From Enterococcus hulanensis (lineage in GTDB: Bacteria > Bacillota > Bacilli > Lactobacillales > Enterococcaceae): DNA of 64,000 nucleotides. The stretch's first letter is position 1; the number at the start of each line of letters is the position of its first letter. The DNA lies in the NCBI RefSeq assembly GCF_005405485.1, contig NZ_BJED01000003.1, forward strand, positions 62,001 through 126,000, read 5' to 3'. The translations under genes were made by a program, and so were the position numbers. This document shows positions 1 through 8,421 of this stretch, one piece after another. The notes under the pieces were generated by a model that was not told the origin of the DNA, did no database searches, and saw only the letters and a list, made by a program, of their open reading frames with translations.

Positions 1-978
1 AGCGATTTTATTGATTGGTCCCCCCATATCAAAGGCTAACATCGCACCGATCAAGAAGGCTAATGGCAGCTTAAATTCAGCCGGTACACCATTCAAGAAT
101 TTCAACATGCCGTCCATCATACCGCCCAAAAGTGGACCGACGAGATAGAAGGTCAAAGTACCAAAGATAAGAATCGTGAGAAACGGAATGATCGTCAAGT
201 TCATCAACGATTTCACAGCTTGAGGATACTTGAAGCCCTTGATCCATTTAACAAAGTAACCAATCGTCAAACCAAAGAAAATTGCTCCGAAGAAACCACA
301 ACCAGATTCCGTTCCTAACATCGTATTGTCATTGGCAAAATAAGTAATAATAAAGGCTGGTGCTAATGCTGGTTTGTCGCCGATACTATTGGCAATATAA
401 GCACCCATGATCGGGATCATAAACTTAAATCCTAAATATCCGACTTGCTCCATGATCCAGGCGAATGACGCGCCGCCATCATCGAAGCCGGTATAAGCCA
501 TCCCAAAACGCATCAGAACGTTGGCCAGTGCGACTAAGACACCGCCGCCGATTACGAATGGTAATGCGGCAGAAATTCCTGCCATCAAATGAGACATGAT
601 CGAACCTTGCGCCGAATCCTGTTTGCCTAATTTTACATGAGGTTTGTCACCCTCCATTAATACCGAACGTTCTTCTAATTGATCAAAAATCGTTTTGGCT
701 TCCTTCAACGCATCACTGACTTTAAGGTTAATGACTTTCTTTCCATTAAAACGTGCTCGCTCTGAGTCGCTCATGGTTTTTCCCATCGCTAAAATGACAT
801 AATCCGCTTCTGCGATCTGCGCATCGGTCAAACGATTTTCAACCCCGCTGGCTCCCTGAGTTTCAACATGGATCTCATGCCCAAGCTCACGCGCTCTTTT
901 TTCAAAAGCTTCCGCTACCATATAGGTATGGGCGATCCCAGCCGGACAGTTTGTTATTGCTACGATCTTATAACTCAT
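1..978 (-). CDS. PTS fructose-type EIIBC component (3' end beyond window)
   Basis: This is the membrane transporter of a fructose-family phosphotransferase system, moving and phosphorylating a sugar. The product begins MSYKIVAITNCPAGIAHTYM; the CPAGIAHT motif with Cys11 is the phosphorylated cysteine of EIIB-fructose domains. A linker near residue 105 leads into the hydrophobic EIIC domain, which runs off the left edge of the window, so the C-terminus is missing. The ATG is preceded by a good AGGAGG-type site. The EIIA gene lies 64 bp upstream on the same strand, so the two form an A-BC operon. The sugar could be fructose, mannitol-like or mannosylglycerate; the sequence does not decide. Confidence 0.9.
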   Translation of the reverse strand, partial: MSYKIVAITNCPAGIAHTYMVAEAFEKRARELGHEIHVETQGASGVENRLTDAQIAEADYVILAMGKTMSDSERARFNGKKVINLKVSDALKEAKTIFDQLEERSVLMEGDKPHVKLGKQDSAQGSIMSHLMAGISAALPFVIGGGVLVALANVLMRFGMAYTGFDDGGASFAWIMEQVGYLGFKFMIPIMGAYIANSIGDKPALAPAFIITYFANDNTMLGTESGCGFFGAIFFGLTIGYFVKWIKGFKYPQAVKSLMNLTIIPFLTILIFGTLTFYLVGPLLGGMMDGMLKFLNGVPAEFKLPLAFLIGAMLAFDMGGPINKIA

Positions 979-1042
979 TCTTTTTCCTCCTGATTCATAT
1001 TAATGAATTTATTTTTTGACCCCTAAAAAATAAATGACTATC
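979..1042 (-). other. Two adjacent inverted repeats in the EIIA-EIIBC gap
   Basis: The 64-bp gap holds an ATTCAT-ATTA-ATGAAT inverted repeat at 993-1008. It also holds a perfect 11-bp A/T stem, ATTTATTTTTT with AAAAAATAAAT, at 1007-1017 and 1025-1035 around a GACCCCT loop. The two share two bases, so they are mutually exclusive folds in the mRNA. No U-run terminator follows. An RNA processing or stability site between the two PTS cistrons is an inference. Confidence 0.4.
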
Positions 1043-1486
1043 TTACTCAATGACTTTATTTATTTCCGCTAACACATCTGCTTCTGAAGCATTCTTCAAT
1101 GTGTCAATAAAATCATCATGGATCATCCGTCGAGAAATTTTTGCTAATGTTTTTAGATGAAAATCATTTTGATCATCTGGTGCAATCAGACAAATACATA
1201 CATTGACTGGTTCACCATCCATTGAGTTCCATTCCAAGTTGTTTTTGCAGCGAGCAACTAAAATTCCAGCTTCTTGTACGACACTATGTCTTGCATGTGG
1301 GATTGCCACACCATTTCCAAATCCTGTGGTACTTTCTTTTTCACGATTGCATAATTCTTGATAAAAAATTTCTGTGTCCGCAATTTTTCCTCTTTCAAAC
1401 GCCTGTTCAGCTAGAGCATGCAGCGCTTCTTTTTGCGTATCCGCTTTCAAATCAAAGTTTAAATCTTTCTCAGTAAGTTTTTCCAT
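1043..1486 (-). CDS. PTS fructose-type EIIA protein
   Basis: This 147-residue cytoplasmic phosphocarrier accepts phosphate from HPr and passes it to the EIIB domain encoded next door. The motif GVAIPHARH around residues 59-67 carries the phosphorylated His64, and the length is that of a stand-alone EIIA of the fructose/mannitol (PTS_EIIA_2) type. The ATG follows an AGGAGG site with eight spacer bases. It is the first gene of the small PTS operon. No dedicated regulator is adjacent; a weak catabolite-response-like site lies about 80 bp upstream. Confidence 0.92.
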   Translation of the reverse strand: MEKLTEKDLNFDLKADTQKEALHALAEQAFERGKIADTEIFYQELCNREKESTTGFGNGVAIPHARHSVVQEAGILVARCKNNLEWNSMDGEPVNVCICLIAPDDQNDFHLKTLAKISRRMIHDDFIDTLKNASEADVLAEINKVIE

Positions 1487-1562
1487 TTCGTTCGCCTCCT
1501 ACATTTTCATCATACAGACAATTAAAGCGTTGCAACATGTTTTATTTGTCATCTATGTAGAG

Positions 1563-1576
1563 ACAAAACGCTCACA
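1563..1576 (-). promoter_or_regulatory. Possible cre site upstream of the PTS EIIA gene
   Basis: On the minus strand the sequence TGTGAGCGTTTTGT matches the CcpA cre consensus TGWAARCGYTWNCW at 12 of 14 positions. Two GATGACAAA direct repeats flank it in the same leader. The position suits catabolite repression of the PTS operon, but two mismatches make this weak. Confidence 0.3.
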
Positions 1577-1616
1577 GAGTAAAGTGTTTGTCATCTTCAT
1601 TCGGACATTTGATTAA

Positions 1617-1665
1617 CAAAAAAAGTTTCAAGTCTTCCCCAGTATATAGGTTAGACTTGAAACTT
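1617..1665 (-). terminator. Rho-independent terminator after the DUF2089 gene
   Basis: A perfect 13-bp stem (AAGTTTCAAGTCT with AGACTTGAAACTT, 1623-1635 and 1653-1665) is followed on the minus strand by TTTTTTGTT. It sits directly after the DUF2089 stop codon and closes the adhesin operon. Confidence 0.85.
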
Positions 1666-1669
1666 CATT

Positions 1670-1978
1670 TTATTCTGTAAGCAAACAATTTAATGACTTG
1701 CCATATTCTGACACAACTGTGTCGGCAATATCTTGATCAATCTTTCCTTCTCTTTCAAGTTGCTGAATCAAGCGAATGACCTTATCGTTTTCTTTGCGTT
1801 CGCCGACGCGAATTTTTTGAATAAGTTTATCCAATTGTTTCCGTAAGGTTGGATAACTCGTGGAGTAGATTGCTGTTAATTTTTTAATTGATCCGGACGA
1901 AAGGACAAAATATTTTATAAACTCAAGCTCCTCATCGTTCAAATCCAAAATCCAACTAGGTTCTTCACCGATTTTCAT
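1670..1978 (-). CDS. DUF2089-like small cytoplasmic protein
   Basis: This 102-residue protein has no signal peptide or membrane segment. Residues about 12-60 (ELEFIKYFVLSSGSIKKLTA then STSYPTLRKQLDKLI) read as a helix-turn-helix of the kind found in DUF2089 proteins. The C-terminal half looks alpha-helical. The zinc-ribbon N-terminus seen in some DUF2089 proteins is absent. The gene starts 26 bp after the giant adhesin stop codon, with an AGAGGGAAG site. The shared strand, short gap and terminator beyond make it the last gene of the adhesin operon, so a role in feedback control of the surface protein is possible but is inference. DNA binding is not shown. Confidence 0.6.
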   Translation of the reverse strand: MKIGEEPSWILDLNDEELEFIKYFVLSSGSIKKLTAIYSTSYPTLRKQLDKLIQKIRVGERKENDKVIRLIQQLEREGKIDQDIADTVVSEYGKSLNCLLTE

Positions 1979-2004
1979 ATCTTCCCTCTTTTCTGCTCTT
2001 ATAG

Positions 2005-5000
2005 CTAAACTTTTTTACGTTTCCCAAAAATTACTAAGGCGATCATGGCTAAGAAGAACAGGCCTAAAATGATTAACCCATTGCTGCGAACACTACCTGT
2101 CGATGGCAATCGTTTTGATGTTGCTGAACTACTTGCAGAGCCATTGCGATAAGTTGTGTGGGTGTTAGTCGCTGCATTATTAGTTTTTGGATCACTAGAA
2201 TCACCGGTATCTGGTAAATTGATTCGCGTGTTTTCTTTTTTGATTTCTTTTTTGCTTGGCTGACTATTTTTTACCGTGAATTCAATCGGTGTTTCGTCTA
2301 ATTGATAGCCTTTTGGTGCTTTCGTTTCGATCAATTGATAATTCCCATCAGTCAATCCTTTGATGAAGATCGTTCCATCTGCACTAGTAACGATTTTTTC
2401 ATGCCCCGCTACCGGCTGCCCTTTTTCATCAACAAGCTTGAATTCTGCATCTGCTAGTGTTTTCCCAGTTTTACTATCGACTTTCTTCAATAGGATTTCG
2501 CCTGTTGGCACTTTCTTTTCAGGAGTGAACAGATTTTTAAAGGTCGGAACTTCATTGGCTTTGACATTTTCATAGTCTACCGATGCTTCCAGCTTGCCAG
2601 CTTTTTCTGCTACTGTAACGATGACTTTATACCCCGTATCATCGTAAGTGATCGTCGGATTTTTTTCCTCTGGGATCACTTCGGAAATCGTATAGTTGTA
2701 CGTGCCAGCTTTCGTGTAGTTGATTTCAGCAAACGTAACTTTGCCATTTTCATCGTTTTTGACTGTTTGATCGAGATCGTCGCCTTTTAGGTTGAAACTA
2801 AATTCTTTATTTTTTAATTCGCGTCCGCTTAATTCTTTTTGTGCTTCTAACTTAATACTGGTTGGTAAAACTTTGTAGGTGTTCTTGAAGATTGGAACTT
2901 CGCCGGCTTTTACGTTTTCGTAGACTGCCGTGGCTTTTAGTTCGCCGGATTCTTCTTTAACCGTTACTGTTACTTTGTACTTCGTATCGTCGTAGGTAAT
3001 CCCCGTTTCCTTTTCAGATGGAATGACTTCTGAGATTGTGTATTCATAGGTGCCAGCTTGGTCATAGTTGATCTCATCAAATTCGACTTTGCCATCAAGG
3101 TCATTTTGTTTCGTTTGATCGACATTATCACCTTGTAAGTTAAAGCTGAATTCTTCGTTTTTCAGTTTTCGGCCTTCTAGTTCCTTCTTCGCTTCTAGCT
3201 TGATACTGGTTGGTAATGCTTTGTAGGCATTTTTGAAGACTGGAACTTCACCGGATTTTACGTTTTCGTAAACTGCCGTGGCTTTTAACTTGCCAGCCTT
3301 TTCTTCTACTGTGACCGTTACTTTGTACTTCGTCTCGTCGTAAGTGATTCCTGTTTCTTTTTCAGATGGAATGACTTCTGAGATCGTGTATTCGTGTGTG
3401 CCTTCTTCTGAATAAGTGATCTCATCAAACTCGACTTTACCATCAAGGTCATTTTGTTTCGTTTGATCGACATTGTCACCTTTTAGGTTGAAGCTGAATT
3501 CTTCATTTTTCAGTTTTCGACCGTCTAGTTCTTTCTTCGCTTCCAGCTTGATGCTGGTTGGCAATGCTTTATACGTGTTCTTGAAGACTGGAACTTCGCC
3601 GGCTTTCACGTTTTCGTAGACTGCCGTGGCTTCTAACTTGCCAGCCTTTTCTTCTACTGTGACCGTTACTTTGTACTTCGTCTCGTCATAAGTGATCCCC
3701 GTTTCTTTTTCAGATGGGATGACTTCTGAGATCGTGTATTCGTGCACACCTTCTTCTGAATAAGTGATCTCATCAAATTCGACTTTACCATCAAGGTCAT
3801 TTTGTTTCGTTTGATCGACATTATCACCTTTTAGATTGAAGCTGAATTCTTCATTTTTTAGTTTTCGACCTTCTAGTTCTTTCTTCGCTTCCAACTTGAT
3901 GCTGGTTGGTAATGCTTTATAGGCATTTTTGAAGACTGGAACTTCACCGGCTTTTACATTTTCGTAGACTGCCGTGGCTTCTAACTTGCCAGCCTTTTCT
4001 TCTACTGTGACTGTTACTTTGTACTTCGTCTCGTCGTAAGTGATTCCTGTTTCTTTTTCAAATGGGATGACTTCTGAGATTGTGTATTCGTGTGTCCCTT
4101 CTGCGAGATAGTAGATTTCGTCAAAAACAATTTTGCCATCTTCATCGTTTTTGACTGTTTGATCCACGCCATCACCTTTTAGGTTAAAGCAGAATTCTTT
4201 ATTTTCTAGCGGGCGACCGCTTAATTCTTTTTGCGCTGCCAGCTCGATTTTCGTATCAAGGCTGTTTGATTCTCTTTTATTTTCTAGAGTAAAAGTGTAT
4301 TCAACATGATCCTTATCAATTTCAAACTCATACTCCGTATCATCTTTTACATATCCGTCTGGTGCTTTGCTTTCGACAACGACATATTTTCCGTAGCGCA
4401 GCTTGGAGAGATTATCGACTTCAGTGCCGTCTTCAATAATCTTGTCGCCTTTTACTTCGATATTTGACAGCATCAACGTTAAGTTGCCTTCTTTGTCTTT
4501 TCGATAAAGATCGAAAAAGGCGGAATCGCTCGTAATCAGTTCTTTGTTTTCGTCTAACTTTCTGAATTCCAATGACCCGTTTTTCCCGCTGGAGGTTCCT
4601 TCGCCATTCGTTGATTTCACTACGACTTCTTTGGATGTTTCTTGGATACTGATATCTTTTCCGAAGAGTATGGCTTTATTGCTGACCTTTTCATTATTGC
4701 CGATATCTGGATCAAGCATGGTTTGGTATTCTATGATGTACGGCGAATTGATTGAATCTCCCAACTTGATTGTCAGTGTTTGGGTTCCTTCAGCCAAGTC
4801 GGTTGTCACAACTGGACGATTTTCTTCATCGAAGACAATTGCTTCCCCGTCTTTTTCAAAACCGCCTGCTCCATCATCTTTTGCTTTGTAAACTTTAACG
4901 ACCACATTTTTGTCGGCATCATAGACAAAGGTCTGATCTGCCATATCGATCGTATCTTCAATATATGGTTGAACGACCTTGTGACCATCCTTGTTCAATA

Positions 5001-7863
5001 CCACCGACCAGTTGATCAAACGGTAGTCATCGCCAATACCCTGCTGCCCATTTTTATCGATCCAAGCATCCTTGTCGCTCTTTTCTGCCGGTCCTTCGAC
5101 CTTTAGAGGCTCTCCGCCAGGAACTGTCATGGTCGCTACATTTTTATATTTGTAAACTTCTTCAGAGGCATCGGCAGAAACAAAGACCGCAAACATTTTT
5201 GTTTTATCTTTTAACAACTGGATCACCGGCACCCCATCGTCGTAAGTAATCTTGTAATCTGTATTCTCTTGCCATTTAGTTCCCAGCTCATTTATTTTCG
5301 TCGCCGCACTAGAAAGACCTACATCATAGATGACGATCTCACGCAGATCCTGACCTTCTCCCAAGGCTTCTCGAATCGTTGTATCCTTTGGTATTTTTGT
5401 ATTCCAAAGATTGAAGATCGCTGACCAGTAAACACTGTCTACCGGAGCCTTTGTATCGCTAAACGGATTCAAATTATAAATATCTAGTTTCTTTGCAACA
5501 TCTCCGTCTTTAGCAACATACGTACCAAACTTAACACCGTTATACCTTAGTATTGCATCGACCCAAAAAGCAACCTCAGAGCCATCTGTATGCGTCGCTC
5601 CATCTTCACCCGTATAAGATATTAAGGCGCTATTGTCAAAACGGATATTTGGCACCCCAAACTCATTTTTCTCCTGTTCATCAATAAAATATCTAGCGGT
5701 GTAGGTCATAATGATGGTTTCTCTGGTTTCGGCGTAAGCGCCCTTCAATTTCACAACAAATCCCGTTTTATAATCAGGATCACCGGGTAATTCTTGCAGC
5801 TCATAATCAGAAGCCGTCAAAAGCGTTCCATCTGCTGTTTTAAGCTTCAAGGTTGCTTCAATTAATTGCATGGCACTCTTGTTTTTACCATTCAAACTTT
5901 CAAAACGGTCTGTGATCACCGCGTTTTTCATAAAAATCTTGTTCGTATTGATTTCAACCGTGTAGTCGATCGTAGAATTTGTGTAATCCTTATTGTCCGC
6001 CCATTTCTTGACACCTAACTCGCCATTTACTTTGACTACTTCTCCTGCCGTCAGATCTTCTTTTGTTTCACCATCAATGATCGTCGCAAAATTCGCAACC
6101 TCTGTTCCAGGCTTCACAGGTGTTTCGAAGGCTTCCGTAGAATACTTGATTGTGTAAACTCCAGGATTTTTAAATTTCAGTGTAAAATGAACATATTTCC
6201 CGTCCTTTTGTTTAAATTCACTTTCAGGTGTCGTTACAAATTCCCAATCTTCAGCAGCAATTTCATTTCCATCGGCATCGAAAATTTTCATTGTTCCTTC
6301 CTTTAAGAAGTGAACAGCTGTGTTCGGATCACCATATTTAGAGTACATCCAATCTTTGAAAATACCACCACTTTGAGTAAAAGTGGCTTTGACTTCCCAA
6401 TTGAAAATTCCTTTATCCAAGTTATAGTCTAATAATTTTTTGTAATTCGCTTTTTCATTGAATGAAATACTTGCTTCCGACGAATTCGGGCGAAAATTAT
6501 CGCCTTCGATCGTCGCTTTGTTAAGAAATTCTATTTTTTCTTTATCTGCCACTTTCATTCTGACCACAATTTTTGCGGGAACATTCAATATTTCATCCTT
6601 ATAGATGTATTGATAAGTCTTTGAATCTACCTGCTTATTTTGAAATTTATCCGTTGTGACCCACTCACCGGCTTCATTTTGAAGATAGAAACTGTCATAC
6701 CACATCGTAAGTCCTTCAGGTATATAATCTGTCACGACGACATTTTTTAAAGGTTGGCGATCTCGATTGATCGTAATCGTCCATATAACAGTGTTGTCTG
6801 TATCGATTGCCCCTTCTTTATGGATATCTCCTTTTGCTATCGGGATGTGAATAGTAATGTCTTGACCATCTTCATCCTCAATATCTGTTACAATTTCAAT
6901 TTTTTCTTTTTCATCGGTTACCTTCAACTCTGTCCTTAAATCGATCGTACCTTCGCGGACGCTCAGGTTTGTTCCATTACCATTAAATGTGACAGTCAAT
7001 TTACCATTTACATCTAGGCTAAATTTCCCCATAACAAGCTGATTAACTTCATCGTACAACTCTCCCTCCACAGGATTATGCACGGAAAAATATTCTGGTA
7101 ATTGATACGTATAAGTATCGCCATCTAAAATCTCTACATCATCATCTAACGACCAATCAAAATGAATCTTGATCTCCGCATCTTTCACAGCTGGATTGGC
7201 TTCGGTAAAGGCATTTCCATCCAAATCAGTAATTTTAATATTGTCAAAAAACTTTACGCCTCGTTCATTCAAACTAGGATTGTGTGTCTGCGGTTGAATT
7301 TTCTGCGCTGCTTCGGTTGCTCCTAGTGGATCAGCAGCTGGATCAACTTTTTTATCGTAATAAAGTGTCGAAACTAAATTATTTCCAAAGTCGACCGTTT
7401 CGGTCTCCACATCTTCTGCTGTTGTTTCAGCAGTCAATTCCACTATGCCTTCATAGAACTTTGCACTGGCAAAATCGGGTGCGCGACCATCTTCTGTTTC
7501 CTGATAATTTTTATTGAACTGAAAAAGCAGTTGCTGGTTGCTGACTTGATAGTTACCCATCTCGCCTAAACTACCGGCTTGATCTGGAAAATTTAGATTC
7601 GCCGGCAAATTGACAGCTGTCAGTGTCCCTTCATCGATCAAGACTGCTTGATCCAATGACCAGCTTAGTTTCGTTTTTACTGTTGCTTTATGTTTTATCG
7701 GATTGTCTTCCGTGATTGCTTGATCCTCAGTAGTAGTGATCTCTGCTTGATTGATCACAACATTCGCTGCTGTGATCGTCTCTGCGAAAATGGTCATCGG
7801 GAAAATTCCGATAATCATTCCGCAAATTGCTGTCAGTGACCAGATTTTTTTCAATTGTTTCAT
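2005..7863 (-). CDS. Giant LPXTG cell-wall adhesin with isopeptide-domain repeats
   Basis: This 1952-residue surface protein has a Sec signal peptide (residues 1-27, hydrophobic core ICGMIIGIF, cut after FAE). Then come about 1,000 residues of beta-rich adhesin-type domains and a Cna_B domain near residues 1105-1205. Five tandem 116-residue domains of the streptococcal pilin isopeptide type (Spy0128/FctA-like) follow, then a last SpaA-type Cna_B domain and the anchor. Each repeat keeps the Lys in EAKKEL, the Glu in TISEV and the Asn in FKN that form Lys-Asn isopeptide bonds in that family. The C-terminus has LPSTG at 1919-1923, a hydrophobic helix and a KRKK tail, plus an extra LPDTG at 1883-1887. 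The gene starts 15 bp after the preceding stop. The ligand is unknown. Confidence 0.9.
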   Translation of the reverse strand: MKQLKKIWSLTAICGMIIGIFPMTIFAETITAANVVINQAEITTTEDQAITEDNPIKHKATVKTKLSWSLDQAVLIDEGTLTAVNLPANLNFPDQAGSLGEMGNYQVSNQQLLFQFNKNYQETEDGRAPDFASAKFYEGIVELTAETTAEDVETETVDFGNNLVSTLYYDKKVDPAADPLGATEAAQKIQPQTHNPSLNERGVKFFDNIKITDLDGNAFTEANPAVKDAEIKIHFDWSLDDDVEILDGDTYTYQLPEYFSVHNPVEGELYDEVNQLVMGKFSLDVNGKLTVTFNGNGTNLSVREGTIDLRTELKVTDEKEKIEIVTDIEDEDGQDITIHIPIAKGDIHKEGAIDTDNTVIWTITINRDRQPLKNVVVTDYIPEGLTMWYDSFYLQNEAGEWVTTDKFQNKQVDSKTYQYIYKDEILNVPAKIVVRMKVADKEKIEFLNKATIEGDNFRPNSSEASISFNEKANYKKLLDYNLDKGIFNWEVKATFTQSGGIFKDWMYSKYGDPNTAVHFLKEGTMKIFDADGNEIAAEDWEFVTTPESEFKQKDGKYVHFTLKFKNPGVYTIKYSTEAFETPVKPGTEVANFATIIDGETKEDLTAGEVVKVNGELGVKKWADNKDYTNSTIDYTVEINTNKIFMKNAVITDRFESLNGKNKSAMQLIEATLKLKTADGTLLTASDYELQELPGDPDYKTGFVVKLKGAYAETRETIIMTYTARYFIDEQEKNEFGVPNIRFDNSALISYTGEDGATHTDGSEVAFWVDAILRYNGVKFGTYVAKDGDVAKKLDIYNLNPFSDTKAPVDSVYWSAIFNLWNTKIPKDTTIREALGEGQDLREIVIYDVGLSSAATKINELGTKWQENTDYKITYDDGVPVIQLLKDKTKMFAVFVSADASEEVYKYKNVATMTVPGGEPLKVEGPAEKSDKDAWIDKNGQQGIGDDYRLINWSVVLNKDGHKVVQPYIEDTIDMADQTFVYDADKNVVVKVYKAKDDGAGGFEKDGEAIVFDEENRPVVTTDLAEGTQTLTIKLGDSINSPYIIEYQTMLDPDIGNNEKVSNKAILFGKDISIQETSKEVVVKSTNGEGTSSGKNGSLEFRKLDENKELITSDSAFFDLYRKDKEGNLTLMLSNIEVKGDKIIEDGTEVDNLSKLRYGKYVVVESKAPDGYVKDDTEYEFEIDKDHVEYTFTLENKRESNSLDTKIELAAQKELSGRPLENKEFCFNLKGDGVDQTVKNDEDGKIVFDEIYYLAEGTHEYTISEVIPFEKETGITYDETKYKVTVTVEEKAGKLEATAVYENVKAGEVPVFKNAYKALPTSIKLEAKKELEGRKLKNEEFSFNLKGDNVDQTKQNDLDGKVEFDEITYSEEGVHEYTISEVIPSEKETGITYDETKYKVTVTVEEKAGKLEATAVYENVKAGEVPVFKNTYKALPTSIKLEAKKELDGRKLKNEEFSFNLKGDNVDQTKQNDLDGKVEFDEITYSEEGTHEYTISEVIPSEKETGITYDETKYKVTVTVEEKAGKLKATAVYENVKSGEVPVFKNAYKALPTSIKLEAKKELEGRKLKNEEFSFNLQGDNVDQTKQNDLDGKVEFDEINYDQAGTYEYTISEVIPSEKETGITYDDTKYKVTVTVKEESGELKATAVYENVKAGEVPIFKNTYKVLPTSIKLEAQKELSGRELKNKEFSFNLKGDDLDQTVKNDENGKVTFAEINYTKAGTYNYTISEVIPEEKNPTITYDDTGYKVIVTVAEKAGKLEASVDYENVKANEVPTFKNLFTPEKKVPTGEILLKKVDSKTGKTLADAEFKLVDEKGQPVAGHEKIVTSADGTIFIKGLTDGNYQLIETKAPKGYQLDETPIEFTVKNSQPSKKEIKKENTRINLPDTGDSSDPKTNNAATNTHTTYRNGSASSSATSKRLPSTGSVRSNGLIILGLFFLAMIALVIFGKRKKV
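2515..4254 (-). repeat. Five tandem 348-bp repeats coding isopeptide domains
   Basis: The unit coding TSIKLEA...VFKN recurs every 348 bp, with starts near 2862, 3210, 3558, 3906 and 4254 on the minus strand. The three middle copies are nearly identical even at silent positions, which points to recent duplication or gene conversion. The outer two (starting SGRE and SGRP) are more diverged. Copy number probably varies between strains. Confidence 0.88.
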
Positions 7864-7878
7864 CCTGTTCCATCCCCT

Positions 7879-8421
7879 TTAAAAAGTAATATATTCTTGT
7901 CGATTGGTTTCAGTCATTTTGGTGCCATACAGAATCGTCCCAGACATACTCGCCAGCATCCGAACCAGTTCCCGTTCGCCATTTTTATCAGCAGGCGGGT
8001 TCGTAAATGGCAAGGCGCTGATTTTCTGCTCGATCGTTTCTAAAACTTCGCTGCTGTTTTTCTTGTGCTCCGCAGCCTTTTGATTCGTTTTCGGCAGGAC
8101 ACCTGTCGTTTTTGATGTCTCTGTTTTTTCGCTGTGCGTACTTTCCGTCGTTTCAGACGAATCACTCTCCCTCTCTCGAGCGTGATTCGTGGACTGATCT
8201 GGTTCAACGCTTTCAGTTGAAGCAGCGGATTCCCTTTTTTCTTCTATCCGATCATTTGACACAATCAGCGTATTTCCCGTATCTGATAAATCAAACGTCC
8301 GCATCGCCTGCTCTTCTTTTACTTGAGCGATCAACTTCTCACTGCTGTATATGATCGGCGCATTTGATTGATAAAACATCATCGACGGCAAAGTCAGTGC
8401 GATCAACAAATTCCTATTCAT
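7879..8421 (-). CDS. Small secreted Ser/Thr/Glu-rich protein with LPxTN motifs
   Basis: I do not recognise a family. The 180-residue product starts with a short hydrophobic stretch (NLLIALTLPSMMFYQSNA) that could be a signal peptide. Residues 60-110 are rich in Ser, Thr and Glu and look disordered. Two sortase-like motifs, LPKTN near residue 109 and LPFTN near 137, are present, but there is no C-terminal hydrophobic anchor or basic tail. The start overlaps the Mga-type regulator gene by 8 bp and the stop lies 15 bp before the giant adhesin, so the three genes are translationally coupled. It may be an accessory factor for the adhesin, or a decayed wall protein. Confidence 0.6.
   Translation of the reverse strand: MNRNLLIALTLPSMMFYQSNAPIIYSSEKLIAQVKEEQAMRTFDLSDTGNTLIVSNDRIEEKRESAASTESVEPDQSTNHARERESDSSETTESTHSEKTETSKTTGVLPKTNQKAAEHKKNSSEVLETIEQKISALPFTNPPADKNGERELVRMLASMSGTILYGTKMTETNRQEYITF

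Noticed and set aside
2515-4254. Regular spaced repeats that could suggest a CRISPR-like or satellite array.
   Set aside because: The repeats are in frame within one coding sequence and code protein domains.
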